Counted from the stretch's first letter, positions 12,561-25,279 are shown. The stretch: DNA of 64,000 bases from Siphonodentalium dalli (GCA_032622095.1 CP136068.1:58674025-58738024); one strand, 5' to 3'. Made by a program: numbers and translations. Notes: generated by a model not told the origin, from the letters alone.

Positions 12561-12562
12561 AC

Positions 12563-14880
12563 TAAGTAAGTATACAAACAAATGAATAACAATTAAATAA
12601 TGAACAAGACTATTCACATTATCATGTATGATGTGCATGTATACGTTGGCGTATGTCATGTTAACCGCTGGCTAATTGTATTCTGTATTTACATTGAAGC
12701 CTATTAAGCTCTTTGTATATTCAATTTTATGTTTTCGAAGAAAGATAACTCAATTGATCTGATACTAGCACACAGGCGTGTTAAATGCCAGTCCAGACTA
12801 AGTCATATGTACCCCACAATTTTATTACGTGGCGGGAGGGGTATGCCATTCAGATAATGTCAATAATGTTTTCAAATTAAGTGATACTGAATTACTATGT
12901 GAATCGTCACACATATTACATAACGGTCGAGTGGAGTGAGCGCGTACGGGTCAAACCATTTTCCTGGAGGGGCTGTATGTTGCCCTTTAACTTAAATGAT
13001 AAACAGTCACTGTTAGTATAAAAATAGATTCGATGTCGTCATAGCCGATCGATAGCGTGCCGAACTCCTTCGTTTATTGTCCCGTGCACGCTCACTGCAG
13101 ATTGGTAAGCGTAATCGGTGTGAAGGTAGGTCGTCTCGATTGAATGATCATAGTATTACACGTGGATGCATAGTAAACTGGAAAAAAGGTTTGTTTACAA
13201 ATATTACGTCAATACACAAGCTGTATATAATACATAACCTGTGAGTTGACGTAGTATTTGTGAACAGGAGCGTAGTTCTGAGCGAAACAGAGATTAATTC
13301 ATGACTTATTGTTCTCCCATATTCGAATTAATAACGAGCCATGCACGCACCGCGTGCATAATATAGGAAACATAATTTTACTATATACACAAGACAAACA
13401 AAACTCAGACCTGTAACTAATTAACAAGAAGAGCTCATACAGCGCCCACCCGGCCACCACCACAATGCACGTGCATATAATTTCCACCGAATTAACATAT
13501 TCAATTGATACTTATAGTCATGTGGACTGGTTTGATCTAGCCAAATGCCATTTAGTATGGTTTTTCAGAATAATGACAAGAATAGACATCAACTGATAAT
13601 GTCTCAGGTTTTCTGAACAAACAATAATTTAGAAAGTTGCATTTCCTCACAATTCGTATACGTGGTGTAGTGGTCAGGCCGCTGCAGGGGACCGAATCTT
13701 TCGTCTAGACCCATTCACAGTATAAATACTTAATTGTACATATAATGTAAAAGGATTCAATGATATTTCAATAGATTTTACAATTACTTATATATGACAC
13801 ATTGCGTTATTTTTATAATTTCTTATGGATTAAAATTTCATATATATAAAATGGAACTGTCTGCAAAACAGGGCTCCGTGTAAGGCTGAATTGTATGTCC
13901 CACATTAACTCTTATAGGAATAATATAGGTATACATGCATGCAGTCACAGTTATGGTGTTTGGTCGTGTTTATAATGTTCTATTTGGAATAGCAATACTT
14001 TACTCACGGTACTGAGTCAATTTCGTGAGACTCCCGAAAAGTTATTTGCATTCTCATAAAGACGCTTATGAATGTACGTCACTGTTTTGGACCATCACAC
14101 TGTTAACCTAGTTATTTTGGTATGGTGAATCGAGTGTACGGGGATCCTTGAGGGGTCCATTTTATTCAGATAATGTTATATTTATGGTCTGATGGTCGGC
14201 CTCATGATCCAACACCCACATGTATCCCCTGATAATGTCAACACGGAAAAATCGTGCTCGAATGTTTGAGCCTTTTTGTTTGACGGTCGGTCGGTACACG
14301 TTTGGTTTTACTTCTCCGTCTCAGTGAATGGAAGTTTAGCTTATGAAAAATGTTTTTCGTCTGGGATTATTACTGTGAATCTAATTCTGGTAAGGGAAAA
14401 CTATATGTACTAGCGTATATAGTACGTGTATATATGACATTGTTGTCTTTAGTATATCATAATTTATTTTTGGCGAGAGTTTGTTAGCTAGTTTGATACC
14501 GCAGTAGCAAAATGATATAAATAGGGGGCTTAAGGCTGACATTTTTGAATGCGGGTGCACAACTTTTCATGTGAATACTTATACATCTTGGATTTTTCTT
14601 GTTATTCCACCGAAGTGGTCCATAAATGATGCATGCGTGTATACATATAAGTGGTGTGTTATTGTTATTTGTACAAGCTGACAAGTGGGCGTTTCAGATC
14701 ATTGTAATAAGTTACAAGTATGTAACTTATACAGATATAGAGATATCCAATTAATATATATATCCATATTCCTTTTGTGTGGGATGAAGAATATGTCGTG
14801 ACAGTTATCCATACATATTTTTATGAATTTTTATGAAAGGGGGTACATATATATGCATTGTGTTAGCTGTATATGCTATT
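12563..14880. other. No recognisable gene
   Basis: AT-rich region upstream of the LINE. Open frames are short and show no family resemblance. A pol III A-box-like string (GGTGTAGTGGTCAGG) occurs at about 13665, but no convincing B box follows. It may hold a LINE 5' UTR or host non-coding DNA. Confidence 0.4.
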
Positions 14881-15700
14881 GAATATATTTTACCATCTAC
14901 ATGTATCTAATTCAATTAACATTACTCCATGTTCATATTGAACCATGGTGGGGATATGATGTATTTTTCATAACAATTATAAATTTTACATATGTGGAGA
15001 TGTTAGCATATATATATATTGATTCTATCTCAGTATAACAGAATATTTAGGTATTGTTTCCAATTTACATTTTCCCATATTCATATTCTATATAGGTAGG
15101 TACATCCAATTAACATTTCCCCATGTTCCTATTCTATATAGGTAGGTAGATTGAAAGGATGGGGATTATTACATGACATAATTATGCATATTTATCATAG
15201 ATCTTCTGTATGTAGGTAAGTGGATTCAATATATGCAAGATGATAGTTTGGCATCATATTTCCATTGGGTAGTTTGTTAGGTATACAGATGTTGAACATA
15301 TTCATAACATAACTATTCATATATCTTGATAGCAATATAGATTTTTTTTTTTTTTAAAGATTGGTCATTTAGATGGATTCAGTAATTATCAATATGTGTA
15401 TATGGGTCATGACCTACAATATACTTGCATCTAATTTACACTTTATCACAAGTTATTGCAGGATATGTTCAATATATTCACATTGACATTTATATTATAT
15501 TTCAGAAGTTATATTCACAACAAAACTGTATTAATATAGTGATAGTACTGAAAAAAGAAGTACAATTTAGCATTATTTATAGTTTAGAAATCATAATTAT
15601 GTGTATATGGGTCATCATCTAGGATTAATAAGCTTCCATATGTTTTACATTCCATCACAAGATATAGCATTATATTGCACTAATACTCTATTGTGCATAT
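14880..15700. repeat. Degenerate AT-rich tandem repeats
   Basis: Recurring modules include TTCTATATAGGTAGGTA (near 15087 and 15130), CATCCAATTAACATTTCCCC and similar (near 14910 and 15105), and GTGTATATGGGTCATSAYCT (near 15397 and 15600). They form a diverged tandem array with irregular spacing. No gene. Confidence 0.55.
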
Positions 15701-15784
15701 ATGTTTACATAATTCTCATCATGTAATAATTTGGTGAACATTTAACTATTTCACATAGTCTTGTTTGTGAACACATTGAATTCT

Positions 15785-16710
15785 TTATATGTCCCCTTCT
15801 TCAGTGATCACCTGTACCTTCTCAGTGTTCTTATATTTCACATATATCTTGCCATTCATTGTCCATGCTTCCTGTATTCTTTCGTGTCTCTTTGCTGTTT
15901 TCAGCAAATTGTTGTTTTCGTGTGTTAGATCATCTGCTATAAAGTATCTATTTGACTTGTTACCATTTACAATCTTCTTATTCTCTGCAACTATCAACTT
16001 TGACCTCCTAGACACAAACTTCACAATGACTGGTCTTGGTGTTTCCTTGTTATATTTCCCCAGTCTGTGTGCAATGCTAATCTCTTCCATTTCCATATTT
16101 AACTTCATGATAGCATTAAACATTTTCAGAACTTCCTCTTCACATTGTTGCCTTGTTTCTTTGGGGTTCTTATATCTGTGATGCCATAAACTCGAACACT
16201 TTCTTTCCTGGTTTGCTGTTCAAGCTTATTGAACTTTTGGTCAGACTTATATGCATGTGCCCATAAATTGTTAATGTCGTCTTGTTGTTTGTCACTTTTA
16301 TCTCTCATTTCATTTAGTTCTTCTTTTAGATTTTGGTTTTCATCTTCTAATGTTTTGATTTTAGAATTCATTGTCTCTTTTGTTTCATTTAATTCATGTA
16401 ATATTTCTTGCTTGACTGTATCCAATTTAGTTATAAGATCATCACTTTTCACTGTATCGTCGAGTTTCTTATTTATTTCAGCCAATACTTTACCAATATT
16501 TTCAGGCATTGTGGAAGTGAATGATTTTATGGTTCTTTGTGCATTTTCTTTAGTCGGTGGAGGTTTTGGTTGAGTTTCTGGTAACTTTGTTCTATTTTGC
16601 TTTTTATTCGGGTTTGCTGGCAGGGAGGTTTGCTGTTTTGAAGATGCCTCCGAATTCATACTCTCGTCGTTGCTTGAATTTGAATTCATTGCAGCCCTTT
16701 TCTTTGGCAT
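15785..16710 (-). pseudogene. L1/Tx1-type LINE ORF1 (RNA-binding chaperone)
   Basis: ORF1 proteins coat LINE RNA and act as nucleic-acid chaperones. The start used is the Met of MPKKRAAM at 16710. The N-terminal part is Ser/Pro/Lys-rich and disordered, followed by a coiled coil (IKTLEDENQNLKEELNEM...). Then ESVRVYGI opens the RRM-like (transposase_22) domain. Reading shifts frame between about 16200 and 16130 and resumes with IAHRLGKYNKETPRPVIVKF and a C-terminal domain ending KIYVKYKN...EEGDI. The frameshift makes it non-functional. No endonuclease/RT follows downstream on minus, so ORF2 is deleted or rearranged. The L1-like LINE at 30-40 kb is a possible family relative, but this cannot be tested here. 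Confidence 0.8.
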
Positions 16711-16810
16711 AATATTTATGGTGTAATAATATAATATAATTGGTGGAATAATGATAGAAATGTCAATCTTTGTTCTTGATGAAAAATATTTTGTCAACAC
16801 TGGGCGCCGC

Positions 16811-18685
16811 CATCTTGTGTATACTTGTAAACAAAGCTTTTCTCACCGTCGTATCCGAAATTTTGAAATAATAGTTGATTGGTGGAACGATCTGGTCCAA
16901 TTCACATATATATGTGCAAATCTGTTATTATGTAGTAATATAGTATGATTGTTTTAAAAATTATGCTGTATTTCTCGGTAAAAAAGCCATTGAATCGCCA
17001 GCGGTTTGATGTGCGTCAGCTTAGTCCGCCATTTTGTAGGGTTCGAGTATTCCACAAATGTAGCTTTTCCGACCAGACTATCATCTTGGAGTGGACTATT
17101 TCTTGCTCAGCTTATATGATGCTGATTATTGAATTGTATAATCATGTATAATCTCATTCGCATGTCTCGGATATTCTATACATGTATATGTAGAAGGAAA
17201 TGAGTTTATAATAGACATTGTCAACAAATTGGAGGAAAATTTTAAAACTAGTACCTTTGTGTGGGGATATATGAATCAGATATTCCAAACCTGTAGACTA
17301 TGTACAGGCTAAAAATAGAAATTTATATTAAAACTGATACCAAATCTGAATTGAAGGATAAAGGAACCCTAGCTGCCTGTACCAGTATATATAAATATAA
17401 AAAGGGAGTTCAGAAAATTAATGAAATTTAAATTACTAATGTGTGTGAGGTACGGCCCTATGGCCTCAATAGTTTTATTCTGAAAATCATTTATAAATCA
17501 TGACTCAATTAAACTGAGTAATTACTACTCAAATTCTCGAAATTTAAAATAGCGAAACTCGAATCGGTTTCAAGAGTATATTATTCAGAAGAACGAACAA
17601 TAATACCCCAAACATGTAGGATGTCAGCTACATGTAAGTAAATTAAAATTCAAATTATAGAATTTATAATACAAAATGGCGGCTTCTAAGTTATAAGTCT
17701 GTAAAACATGTGTAAACTATTACTGAAATTGCTTATTGATTTGGATTACATGTAAGTAAATTCAAGAATGAAAATTCTTGAAATTTAAATTACAGGAGTA
17801 AACTTGTAATGGAATGAATAGGTTTACTGGTAGAGTGTTTCAGTCTTAAAGTTACTAGTATATACAGCCACTATACTGGTATGCAAACTTGTCCAATTGT
17901 GTCTACGAGATAACTCGTAGTTGGCACTGCATGGTGGTGGGAATTTATTGATTTAAACGATTTATTCGGTCTAGAAACTACCAAACGCAATTGGAAAGCC
18001 CTCCCTGTAGTGATTAAAATGATCCAAGTCCCATTCCGACCGCATAATAAATAAGCCGGAAAATTAATAAATAATACCACAATCGATATTCGGAGATTTT
18101 CGTGATTAAACTACGGATGACGTAGTTGTGGGCGAGCAAATTAAAAACACAATTCGGAGCCGGAGTTTATTATGCCGACTACGATTACGTAAAGCCGATA
18201 CTAAAATGTGGAATCGTTTCGAGCGCGCGCGGTGTATTTATAGATTACATTGCTATGCAATGAGTTAGTTCAGTAAACCATGATAGCGTGGTTCACTTTC
18301 GAAGGCATTATCGTATAGCAGACCATATATTTATATTATAATAAAGTAATTAGTAGCGCATATGATAGTAATTTTTGCAGCCATTAATAACATGTCGTCG
18401 CGTGTTTGGTTTCTTGAGTCGATGTTATTATAGTGCTAAATCTGACAGTCACTCAGTAACTATTCATCAGTGTCAACCGGCAAAATTGTTTGTAATATAA
18501 TATGGGACTAAAAGTGAGTGGTTAATGGCAGCAGACAATCGCATCAAATTTGTCACAATAAGCTTGGCAGAATAATGTTAACTATGTATCAGGTAATTCG
18601 TTTGTTGTTCTTTGTAAGTTATTTCCAAATACTCAATCATTCATATATTCAAATGCCATCATGCCACATACATATCACCATTATA
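16811..18685. other. No recognisable gene
   Basis: AT-rich non-coding DNA. Immediately upstream of the ORF1 start lie CCGCCATCTTG (near 16807) and CCGCCATTTTG (near 17027), which may belong to the LINE 5' UTR. ACATGTAAGTAAATT recurs near 17630 and 17749. A GC-richer patch at 18110-18240 has no gene features that can be supported. Confidence 0.4.
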
Positions 18686-19470
18686 TAGTAATAATAAATA
18701 ATAATGTATAGCATTTTTAAAGCACCTTATCCCATGAGGCCCAAAGCGCTCAACGATACAACAAATGACAGAGCTCAAGCACATTCAAACACATATACGC
18801 ATGTACACACAAACAATAACTACAATGAAATAAATCAAACAATTCATATACAAATCAGGATGAAGGCTGGGTGTATTGTATAAAACAATGCAGGAAATAT
18901 GTGCTTAGCTTTGGTCATTGTCGTTGCCATAGTGAAGTTTAAACAGATACGTTTTGAGTTCTGTTTTGAAAGATTCCAAAGTAGCAAAATTCCTAAGTGT
19001 AAGCGGGAGTGAATTCCAAAGGTTTGGACCGTAGCATTCAAAAGATTGACGACCATAATTAAGGTCAAGTTTGGGGACAACAAGTAATATTTTATCAGCA
19101 GACCTTAAGCCTGGTTTACCAGGTTCATAGCATGAAAGAAGAGATTCAATATACACAGGGAGAGGCGAAAGACAGTACAATTTCTTACAACATAAGACAG
19201 AAATTTTATAGTCAATACGGGCTTGAATTGGTAGCCAGTGCAGTTCTTTGAACATTGGTGTCAGGTCAGAAAATTTAGGCTTCTTAAGAATCATATGAGC
19301 AGCAATGTTCATCATACGTTGAAGTTTATCAATTTCTGACTCTGGTAAGCCAGCCAGAAGTGGTTTACAGTAGTCAATCTTTGAAAGAACAAATGACGAA
19401 ACAAGAGTTTTAGCAGCATCGGTGGTTATGAATGGCCTGATGTGAGATATTCTCCTTATATCCAGATTGA
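18686..19470 (-). mobile_element. L2-like LINE, 3' fragment with RT C-terminus
   Basis: The minus strand encodes the C-terminal domain after the RT of L2/CR1-group LINEs: RPFITTDAAKTLV, SKIDYCKPLLAGLPE, LHWLPIQARIDYKI, YGPNLWNSLP and KTELKTYLFKL, with a stop at about 18905. The 3' UTR ends with GCGCTTTGGGCCTCATGG, GATAAGGTGCTTTAAAAATG and an ATT-rich tail, which is the conserved L2 / V-SINE-type 3' end. The upstream boundary near 19465-19475 abuts the helicase gene directly, so either this copy inserted there 5'-truncated or a deletion joined the two. Confidence 0.85.
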
Positions 19471-22175
19471 TTCCCTGGCGATTGTATGCCACAAGCTTTC
19501 TATTTCCTTGCGGAGTTGCTGTTGTTCCAGTGGGTCCGCCACAAATACTACGGGCCTGGCATCGGAACCGTCTTCCGGTGGACAGGTTACCAGTTTGAGC
19601 TGTTGCATATACTCCATGCGGGATACGGGTAAGTAGCAAATATTGTACCTTTGGAGGTAGTCATCGACGATCCAGACCTTCTGTGGGTCGTGGATTGTAA
19701 AACCCTGGCTCGAGTGGATGGTGAGAGCATAGCCCAGGTGCCAATCATCGGTTTTAATAGTACACACGGCGACCTCGATGGAGAACACGACGTCGTTCAG
19801 AACGAGCTCTTCTCTGCGCGGTGGGGCGCCAGTGCCTGGGATTGCGACATCAATGTTCTGCTTTCGGCTGTCCTTGGGGTGGTAAAGGATAGGCACTGGG
19901 GCATCTAGGAAATGCTCATTATGGCGTCGGAGCTGTGTCCGGTCGCGGACCTTCTGACGGCTGGTGAGGATTAGGTCACTGGGCCTCCACTGCTCCACAA
20001 ACCGGGCATCTGGGGAGAGCCTTCGCATCTCCTGGCACTGGACTTTGTCACTCTGAAGGCATATGCGGTTTTTCAGAATTTTGAGGGCTTCATCTTTTGC
20101 TCTGTAGTCGATGCCAACCTCTTCGTAATAGTCTGCCTTTTTTGCAGCCAGTAGTGAGGCATTTCACCTTCAATCGGTGGCGGCTATCCTTGATCCCCGC
20201 AGCAAATTACCTGGATGCAGTTTTGGTCAAGCCAGTCCAAGAACATCTCCAGGATAGGCCATGGCACAGTGCAGACCTCGTCCCAGATGATGACATGCAG
20301 GATGAACTTCTGCCCCATGTGGTTGGGCATCCAGTCATGCTGACCCCTCCATCGGAAGAAGCTGTGGTATGTCTGGGCTTTGACCCCACGGGCCCGCATT
20401 TCTTTGGCGAGGCAATGGGTCGGAGTAAACACAAGGGGGTCTCCTATCCGGAAGAGCTCAATCGCTCTTGTGGTCTTGCCACTGCCTCCTCCGCCATTAA
20501 GGTAGCTCAGCCGTTGCCGGGTCAGTTCGTCGTTGTAGCTGGGCGCCATTGATTCCGCCATCGGTTTGGCTTGACTACAGTATTCTGGCTTGGAGAAGTA
20601 CGCAGCATGTTCCTGCGGCATGTACAACTGCTCACCCTTTGTCACGCCACTGAGCGGCATGAACCCTGTCTCGGGGCGGTGGCCTGAGGGTTAGCTCGTC
20701 GTGACAGCTGTGACAGTTTCAGCAGTATCCCTGGTGATCCTCCTCCTGTGGCACATATGCCTTGACACTGTCAAGCTTCTGCAATGCGGTCTTCTGGACG
20801 TAAATGCTATCAGTGGCCACCCCGACAGCCTCATCGGGTTCAAATCTTGCAAGCATAGCGAGGAGGTTGATGTGGGCATAGGCCAGCATTGAGGCCCTCA
20901 AGTGGGTGTACTGGGGCTGCAAGCCATCGTAGTATGTGAGAACCAACCAGAGTGCCGCTTTTGCGGGTGTCACTTACCAAGAAGTCAAGTTCTCCCTGGT
21001 TGACCACAAGCCTCCGTGTCAGTCTTTTGCCCTGGGTGAACATGCCTATGATACTGCAGCTTTGATCACGATCTTCAGGGAGCCAGACCTCGGTTTGTTT
21101 CTCAAAGGTGATGATGGCCTCATGGACCCGACTCAACCAGGAAGGCGATCAGGGGTGTGGGTGCCCAGCCCTGCTCTGCGAAATGGTTTCCGAACCAGGT
21201 GGGGATGACGGGATGGCAGTTAGGGGCAATCTCCCATTCCTGGACCTCGGCGAAAACCGGTGCCGATATCTTGGGGGAGGGGGCCGTTGATTGCGATCCG
21301 GGTCATGCGTAGCCCATAGAGTTCCAGAGACCTCCATGACCATGCTTGACACAGGCTTTCTGGATGTCATCTCCGAGGTTAGCCGGGGTCGGTTTCCAGC
21401 CGTTGTGCTCTTTGGCCATGATACTGGCTGCGTGGTTCACACTGAAGGCTCGGTCTACGAGCGACTTATCGCCCAGAACTCTACAGGCTTCCTGTAGGGT
21501 TTGGCGAGTCTCCCGTGTCCTGTAGGTGCGGCCGTCTTGGAGCACAAACTGGTCCACACTGAGCTGTCTGTCTCTTGGCCCCCAGCAGCCAGACTGCAAT
21601 CGGCTCATCCTGCATGGGTTGCCCCTCTGATTGCTGGCCAGACATCGCCTTCGTAGAAGTGAACCTCCCTGGCCTGTGGGAAGTGCAGGTCTTTGGACCA
21701 TGCATGGCAGTTGCGGCAGATGAGCTCCACAGATCCCGTTGCCCCCAAGCTGGTATTTCCCACTGTTGTAGATGTCCCGGCCAGCTATATCCCTGATAAT
21801 GATCGCTCGCTTCAGTATCTTCTCCAAGTCTGCAACGTCCTCGTCGGTGGCGTCTGTTTGATGAACTATCTCCTCACACTACTCAATTTTCTTCCTCCTT
21901 GTGGGTGTGAGTCCCTGCCCTTTCAGAGCACCTTCAAAATGTTCCACCACTCTCTGGGCAACACAGTTGAGGTCCCCGTCCATCATTGGGGCTAGGTTTG
22001 CAGGATCTCTGAGGGGGTAGATACCGTAGACAACCACGGTGAATAGGTAGGCGTTCTGGTAAAACACCTGGTCGATTCTGCTCAACACACCAGGCTTCGT
22101 GTCTCGAGTGATTTCAACAATACCTGGGCCCTTCTTCCCCAATAACATACCTGAAGACTGTTGTGATAAGGCCAA
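19456..22175 (-). pseudogene. Broken DNA polymerase B / SF1 helicase gene
   Basis: A GC-rich block unlike its AT-rich surroundings. In coding order: a leading region (22175-21879) containing PLRDPANLAPMMDGDLNC; an in-frame TAG at about 21880; then same-frame continuation over 21827-21303. Next come palm-type polymerase sequences, including YTHLRASMLAYAHIN and ATDSIYV in the 20973-20719 segment, which resembles family-B motif C (xTDS). Then a helicase: Walker A GGGGSGKTT and Walker B VIIWDE with ICCGDQG in the 20660-20184 segment, and the C-terminal superfamily-1 motif TIHSSQGFTI plus SRMEYMQQL at 20028-19456. Several frameshifts break it, so no protein is made. A polymerase fused or linked to a helicase suggests a self-replicating virus-like or transposon-like element. 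The lineage is not identified. The 5' end is cut by a pearl-like element and the 3' end by an L2 fragment. Confidence 0.75.
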
Positions 22176-22178
22176 AAA

Positions 22179-23630
22179 ATGAAAGTGTCAATGACACTGT
22201 AGCTCAACTTGGACAGGGAATAATTTCATGTGTTATACAGTCAATGGAGCGATTAGGAATGCGGAAAGTTGAAAGGTCTAAGTAATACTAGAATATCAAC
22301 ATGAAGAGATATATAAAGTAAAATCCAAGATGGTTGCTGATGGCTATGTTTTCTAGTATATCAATATCAAGATTAGTATGAAGTTTGGTGATGATCGGAT
22401 GAGGGAAGTGGACTGTAGGGTGTGCCAAAGGATTTAGTCATGCAAAGAGTAGAATCCAAGATGGCTGCTGGTGGCCATGTTTTATGGCCGAATGACCCCA
22501 AAATGACTCGTGCCCATCTGTATGTCCATATTAACATAAATTACAAATTTCATGATGATCAGACAAACAGTACGGCCTGTAGCCCATACTATTAAATGGA
22601 TTGAATTTTGAAATCCAAGATGGCCGCTGGCAGCCATATTTTTTTGCCGAATGAGCCCAAAATGACTCGTTCCCATTTACATGTCAATGTTCACATCCAT
22701 GACAAATTTCATGATGATCCGACCAAAGATACGATCTGTAGCCTGTGTCAAAGGATTTAGTCATACAAAGAGTAAAATCCAAAATGGCTACCAGCAGCCA
22801 TGTTTTATGGCCAAATGACCCCAAAATGACTCGTTCCAATCTACATGTCAATATTAACTTCCACGACAAATTTCATGATGATCAGATGAACACTCCGACC
22901 TGTAGTCTGTGCTAATGGATTGAATTTTGAAATCCAAGATGGCCGCTGGTGGCCATGTTTTTTTGCCCAATGACCCCAAAATGACTCGTTCCCATCTATA
23001 TGTCAATGTCAACAGTCATAATGATCCAACCAAAGGTACGACCTGTAGACTGTGCCAAAAGATTTAGTCATGCAAAGAGTAAAATCCAAGATGGCTGCTG
23101 GCGGCCATGTTTTTCGGCCAAATGACCCCAATATGACTCGTTCCCATCTACATCTCAATATTAACATCCATGACAAATTTCATGATTATCAGACAAACAG
23201 TATGGCCTGTAGCCCATGCTAATGGTTTGAAATCCAAGATGGCCACTGGCAGCCATGTTTTTTGGCCGAATGACCCCAAAATGACTCGTTCACATCTACA
23301 TGTCAATGTCAACAGCCATGATAAATTTCATAATGATCTGACCAAAGGTACGACCTGCAGTCCTTGCCAAAGGATTTAGTCATGCAATGAGTAAAATCCA
23401 AGATGGCTGCTGGCGGCCATGTTTTTTTGCCGAATGACCCCAAAATGACTCGTTCCCATCTACATGTCATTGTTATCATCCACGACAAATTTCATGATGA
23501 TCCGACCAAAGGTACGACCTGTAGCCTGTGCTAAAGGAAATTGTTGACAAATCACGCATACACGCACACACGGACGACGGATACCAAGCCATGGCAATAG
23601 CTCAAACTTTACAAAGTAAAGTTGAGCTAA
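22179..23630 (+). mobile_element. Pearl-like element A, copy 2
   Basis: Begins ATGAAAGTGTCAATGACACT followed by GTAGCTCAACTTGG and contains about eight monomers of the same type as 5528-7999 (AAGATGGCTGCTGG, CCCAAAATGACTCGTTCCCA, TACGACCTGTAG). It closes with GGAAATTGTTGACA, a CACACGGACGACGGA microsatellite and a perfect-looking hairpin TAGCTCAAACTTTAC / GTAAAGTTGAGCTA ending CTAA at 23630. It starts four bases beyond the last recognisable codon of the polymerase-helicase relic and may have truncated it. Confidence 0.75.
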
Positions 23631-24253
23631 AAAAGGGTTTTGATTCTCAGGCATTGCCGCATCGAAAAAATGGCCTGCGTTGGACCATTTTATTTCGATA
23701 TTGGATTTCAAATTTTCACCGTAGTTGAAAACCGGTAACACGAAAATAGGAAACTGTCACACAGAAATTAGTTATGTTTCAAATATCGAATAGAAGCTAA
23801 ATACAACAGTGTATGTGTGGGTATTCAACAAAAGATCATAGGCAACGATAACTATCAGGTATATTGTCACCACCGGCTGTCCAAACCCCCAAGTTTATTG
23901 GTCAAATATAAAGAAATATTTCGATAAAAGCAGGAAGTTGGATATTGACCTTTGCACAGTAAGTAAGTAACCATGCAAACTGGAGCAACATACAGTTTGA
24001 AAACCAATGAATATGATGGTTAATTGAAGTTTTATAGTCTATCATCCATTGCGGTAAAAAATACAGTCTCTAATTAGTCAGCGGAATATGTGAATCAAGA
24101 CTTTCTATGATAGTTTGGAAGATCACTTTATCTTTTCATTTCGACTGTATTTATGTTCCGCATGTTGTTGAACATGATAGTGCCGATATTAAAATCATAT
24201 CAATATATATATCAATCAAGGTAATCCCTATATGATGTACCGGTAGTATATAT
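23631..24253. other. Non-coding spacer
   Basis: No gene or repeat recognised between the pearl-like copy and a TIR element. Confidence 0.4.
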
Positions 24254-24847
24254 GCCATCAACGTCGTTTTTCGGTTGATCTATGCGCCTATAGATCGATC
24301 AGTAGACGAATAACATACTGTATAATTCCGCGAAGCGGATTTTATGCAGCTAGCCCAGAGTAGATCAGACTATTCGAATTCAGAACAATTCGCGACCCCA
24401 GTTCCTAAATGTTTGTCTCAACTCGAGAGTAGTGAGGATGACCCAACAACCAGTTCTAGAAAGAAAACTCTCCTTGGGGTCAGTCCGTTCACTATAAACC
24501 ATCATTGCGACACCTCACACCACTCAAGTTGAGACCTACAGATTTTCCCCATATTTTCCCTGTTGTTCAAATCTGAGGCCCGGAGGGAGTTGCTTGGTTT
24601 GAGCCAACTATCAATTGAGGTAAATGGCTACCCAATCAAATGGTAACCGTGTTTATTAAAATTTTGGCAAGATGAAATTATATATATGTAAAAATGATAG
24701 TCAGGCTCAAAGGTGGGAGAATAAAACGCCACAAGGTTCCATAAGCCGTCACCGATTCCAGCTGTAGGAACCTGACCCCACCCAATGTTATTCATCTACT
24801 GATCGATCTATAGGCTCATAGATCAACTGAAAAACGACGTTGATGGC
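24254..24847. mobile_element. 594-bp element with 60-bp terminal inverted repeats
   Basis: Left end GCCATCAACGTCGTTTTTCG, continuing to GATCAGTAGACGAATAAC (24313), is mirrored at 24787-24847 with only a few mismatches. Each arm also has its own small palindrome (CTATAGATCGATC). The interior has no transposase, so this is a non-autonomous TIR or foldback element. Flanking TATA-type sequence on both sides makes a target duplication possible but ambiguous. Confidence 0.7.
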
Positions 24848-25011
24848 TTATAATTACAACGATAACACTTTATTTTCAACTATCTACTATTAAGCCATCT
24901 GAGAAAATTATTTGCCACAACAGGATTTTCCGTTCGATGATCTCAGAATTTGGTTGATGGGCCGAAAATAAATTGGCCAAAATTGTCAACAACCAAGCAG
25001 TGTTCGCGCTG

Positions 25012-25100
25012 TCGGTAGCCAAATTAGCCAATGGCTAATATTTTTCGAATTTGGCTAATAAAAATTTCATTTGGCTAAACTTTTGGCTAAACTTTTTTTG
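25012..25100 (+). repeat. Subterminal TTTGGCTAA repeats of the hAT element
   Basis: Several TTTGGCTAA or TTAGCCAA units, ending in TTTGGCTAAACTTTTGGCTA. The same string, in the same orientation, occurs at 43368-43446 next to the other TIR. These may be transposase binding sites or simply the internal repeats of a small MITE. Confidence 0.65.
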
Positions 25101-25134
25101 AACCCAAATGGAGACAGAAAGCATGGGGCCAGAA

Positions 25135-25270
25135 AGCTAATTAACAAAACAGTCAATGACTGTGGGGTCGCTCACCAGACTGCAAAGACTGATAAGACTG
25201 GGACTCTGGAGACCACAACAGTCAGAACTTTTCATAATAACTTTAAAAGAAGTAGATATCTAAAGAGTTA
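25135..25270 (+). repeat. Dispersed repeat, 'CTCACCAGACTGCAAAGACTG' family, copy 1
   Basis: Carries ACAGTCAATGACTGTGGGG, TCGCTCACCAGACTGCAAAG and GAGACCACAACAGTCAGAAC, ending in TTTAAAAGAAGTAGAT. It is repeated with few changes at 44645-44765. One frame is open in both copies (KTVxDCGVAHQTAKT), but this is too short to call a gene. Confidence 0.65.
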
Positions 25271-25279
25271 AATCTAAAA

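Noticed and set aside
13661-13720. tRNA or SINE head (GGTGTAGTGGTCAGG)
   Set aside because: Only an A-box-like string; the downstream GACCGAATCTTTC is a poor B box and no cloverleaf is possible.
18905-19639. Single 244-residue gene
   Set aside because: It is a chance fusion: the first third is out-of-frame helicase-region DNA and only the rest is L2 LINE coding sequence.
19456-22175. Helitron Rep/helicase
   Set aside because: No HUH Rep domain; polymerase motifs are present instead, and the helicase is adjacent to polymerase sequences.
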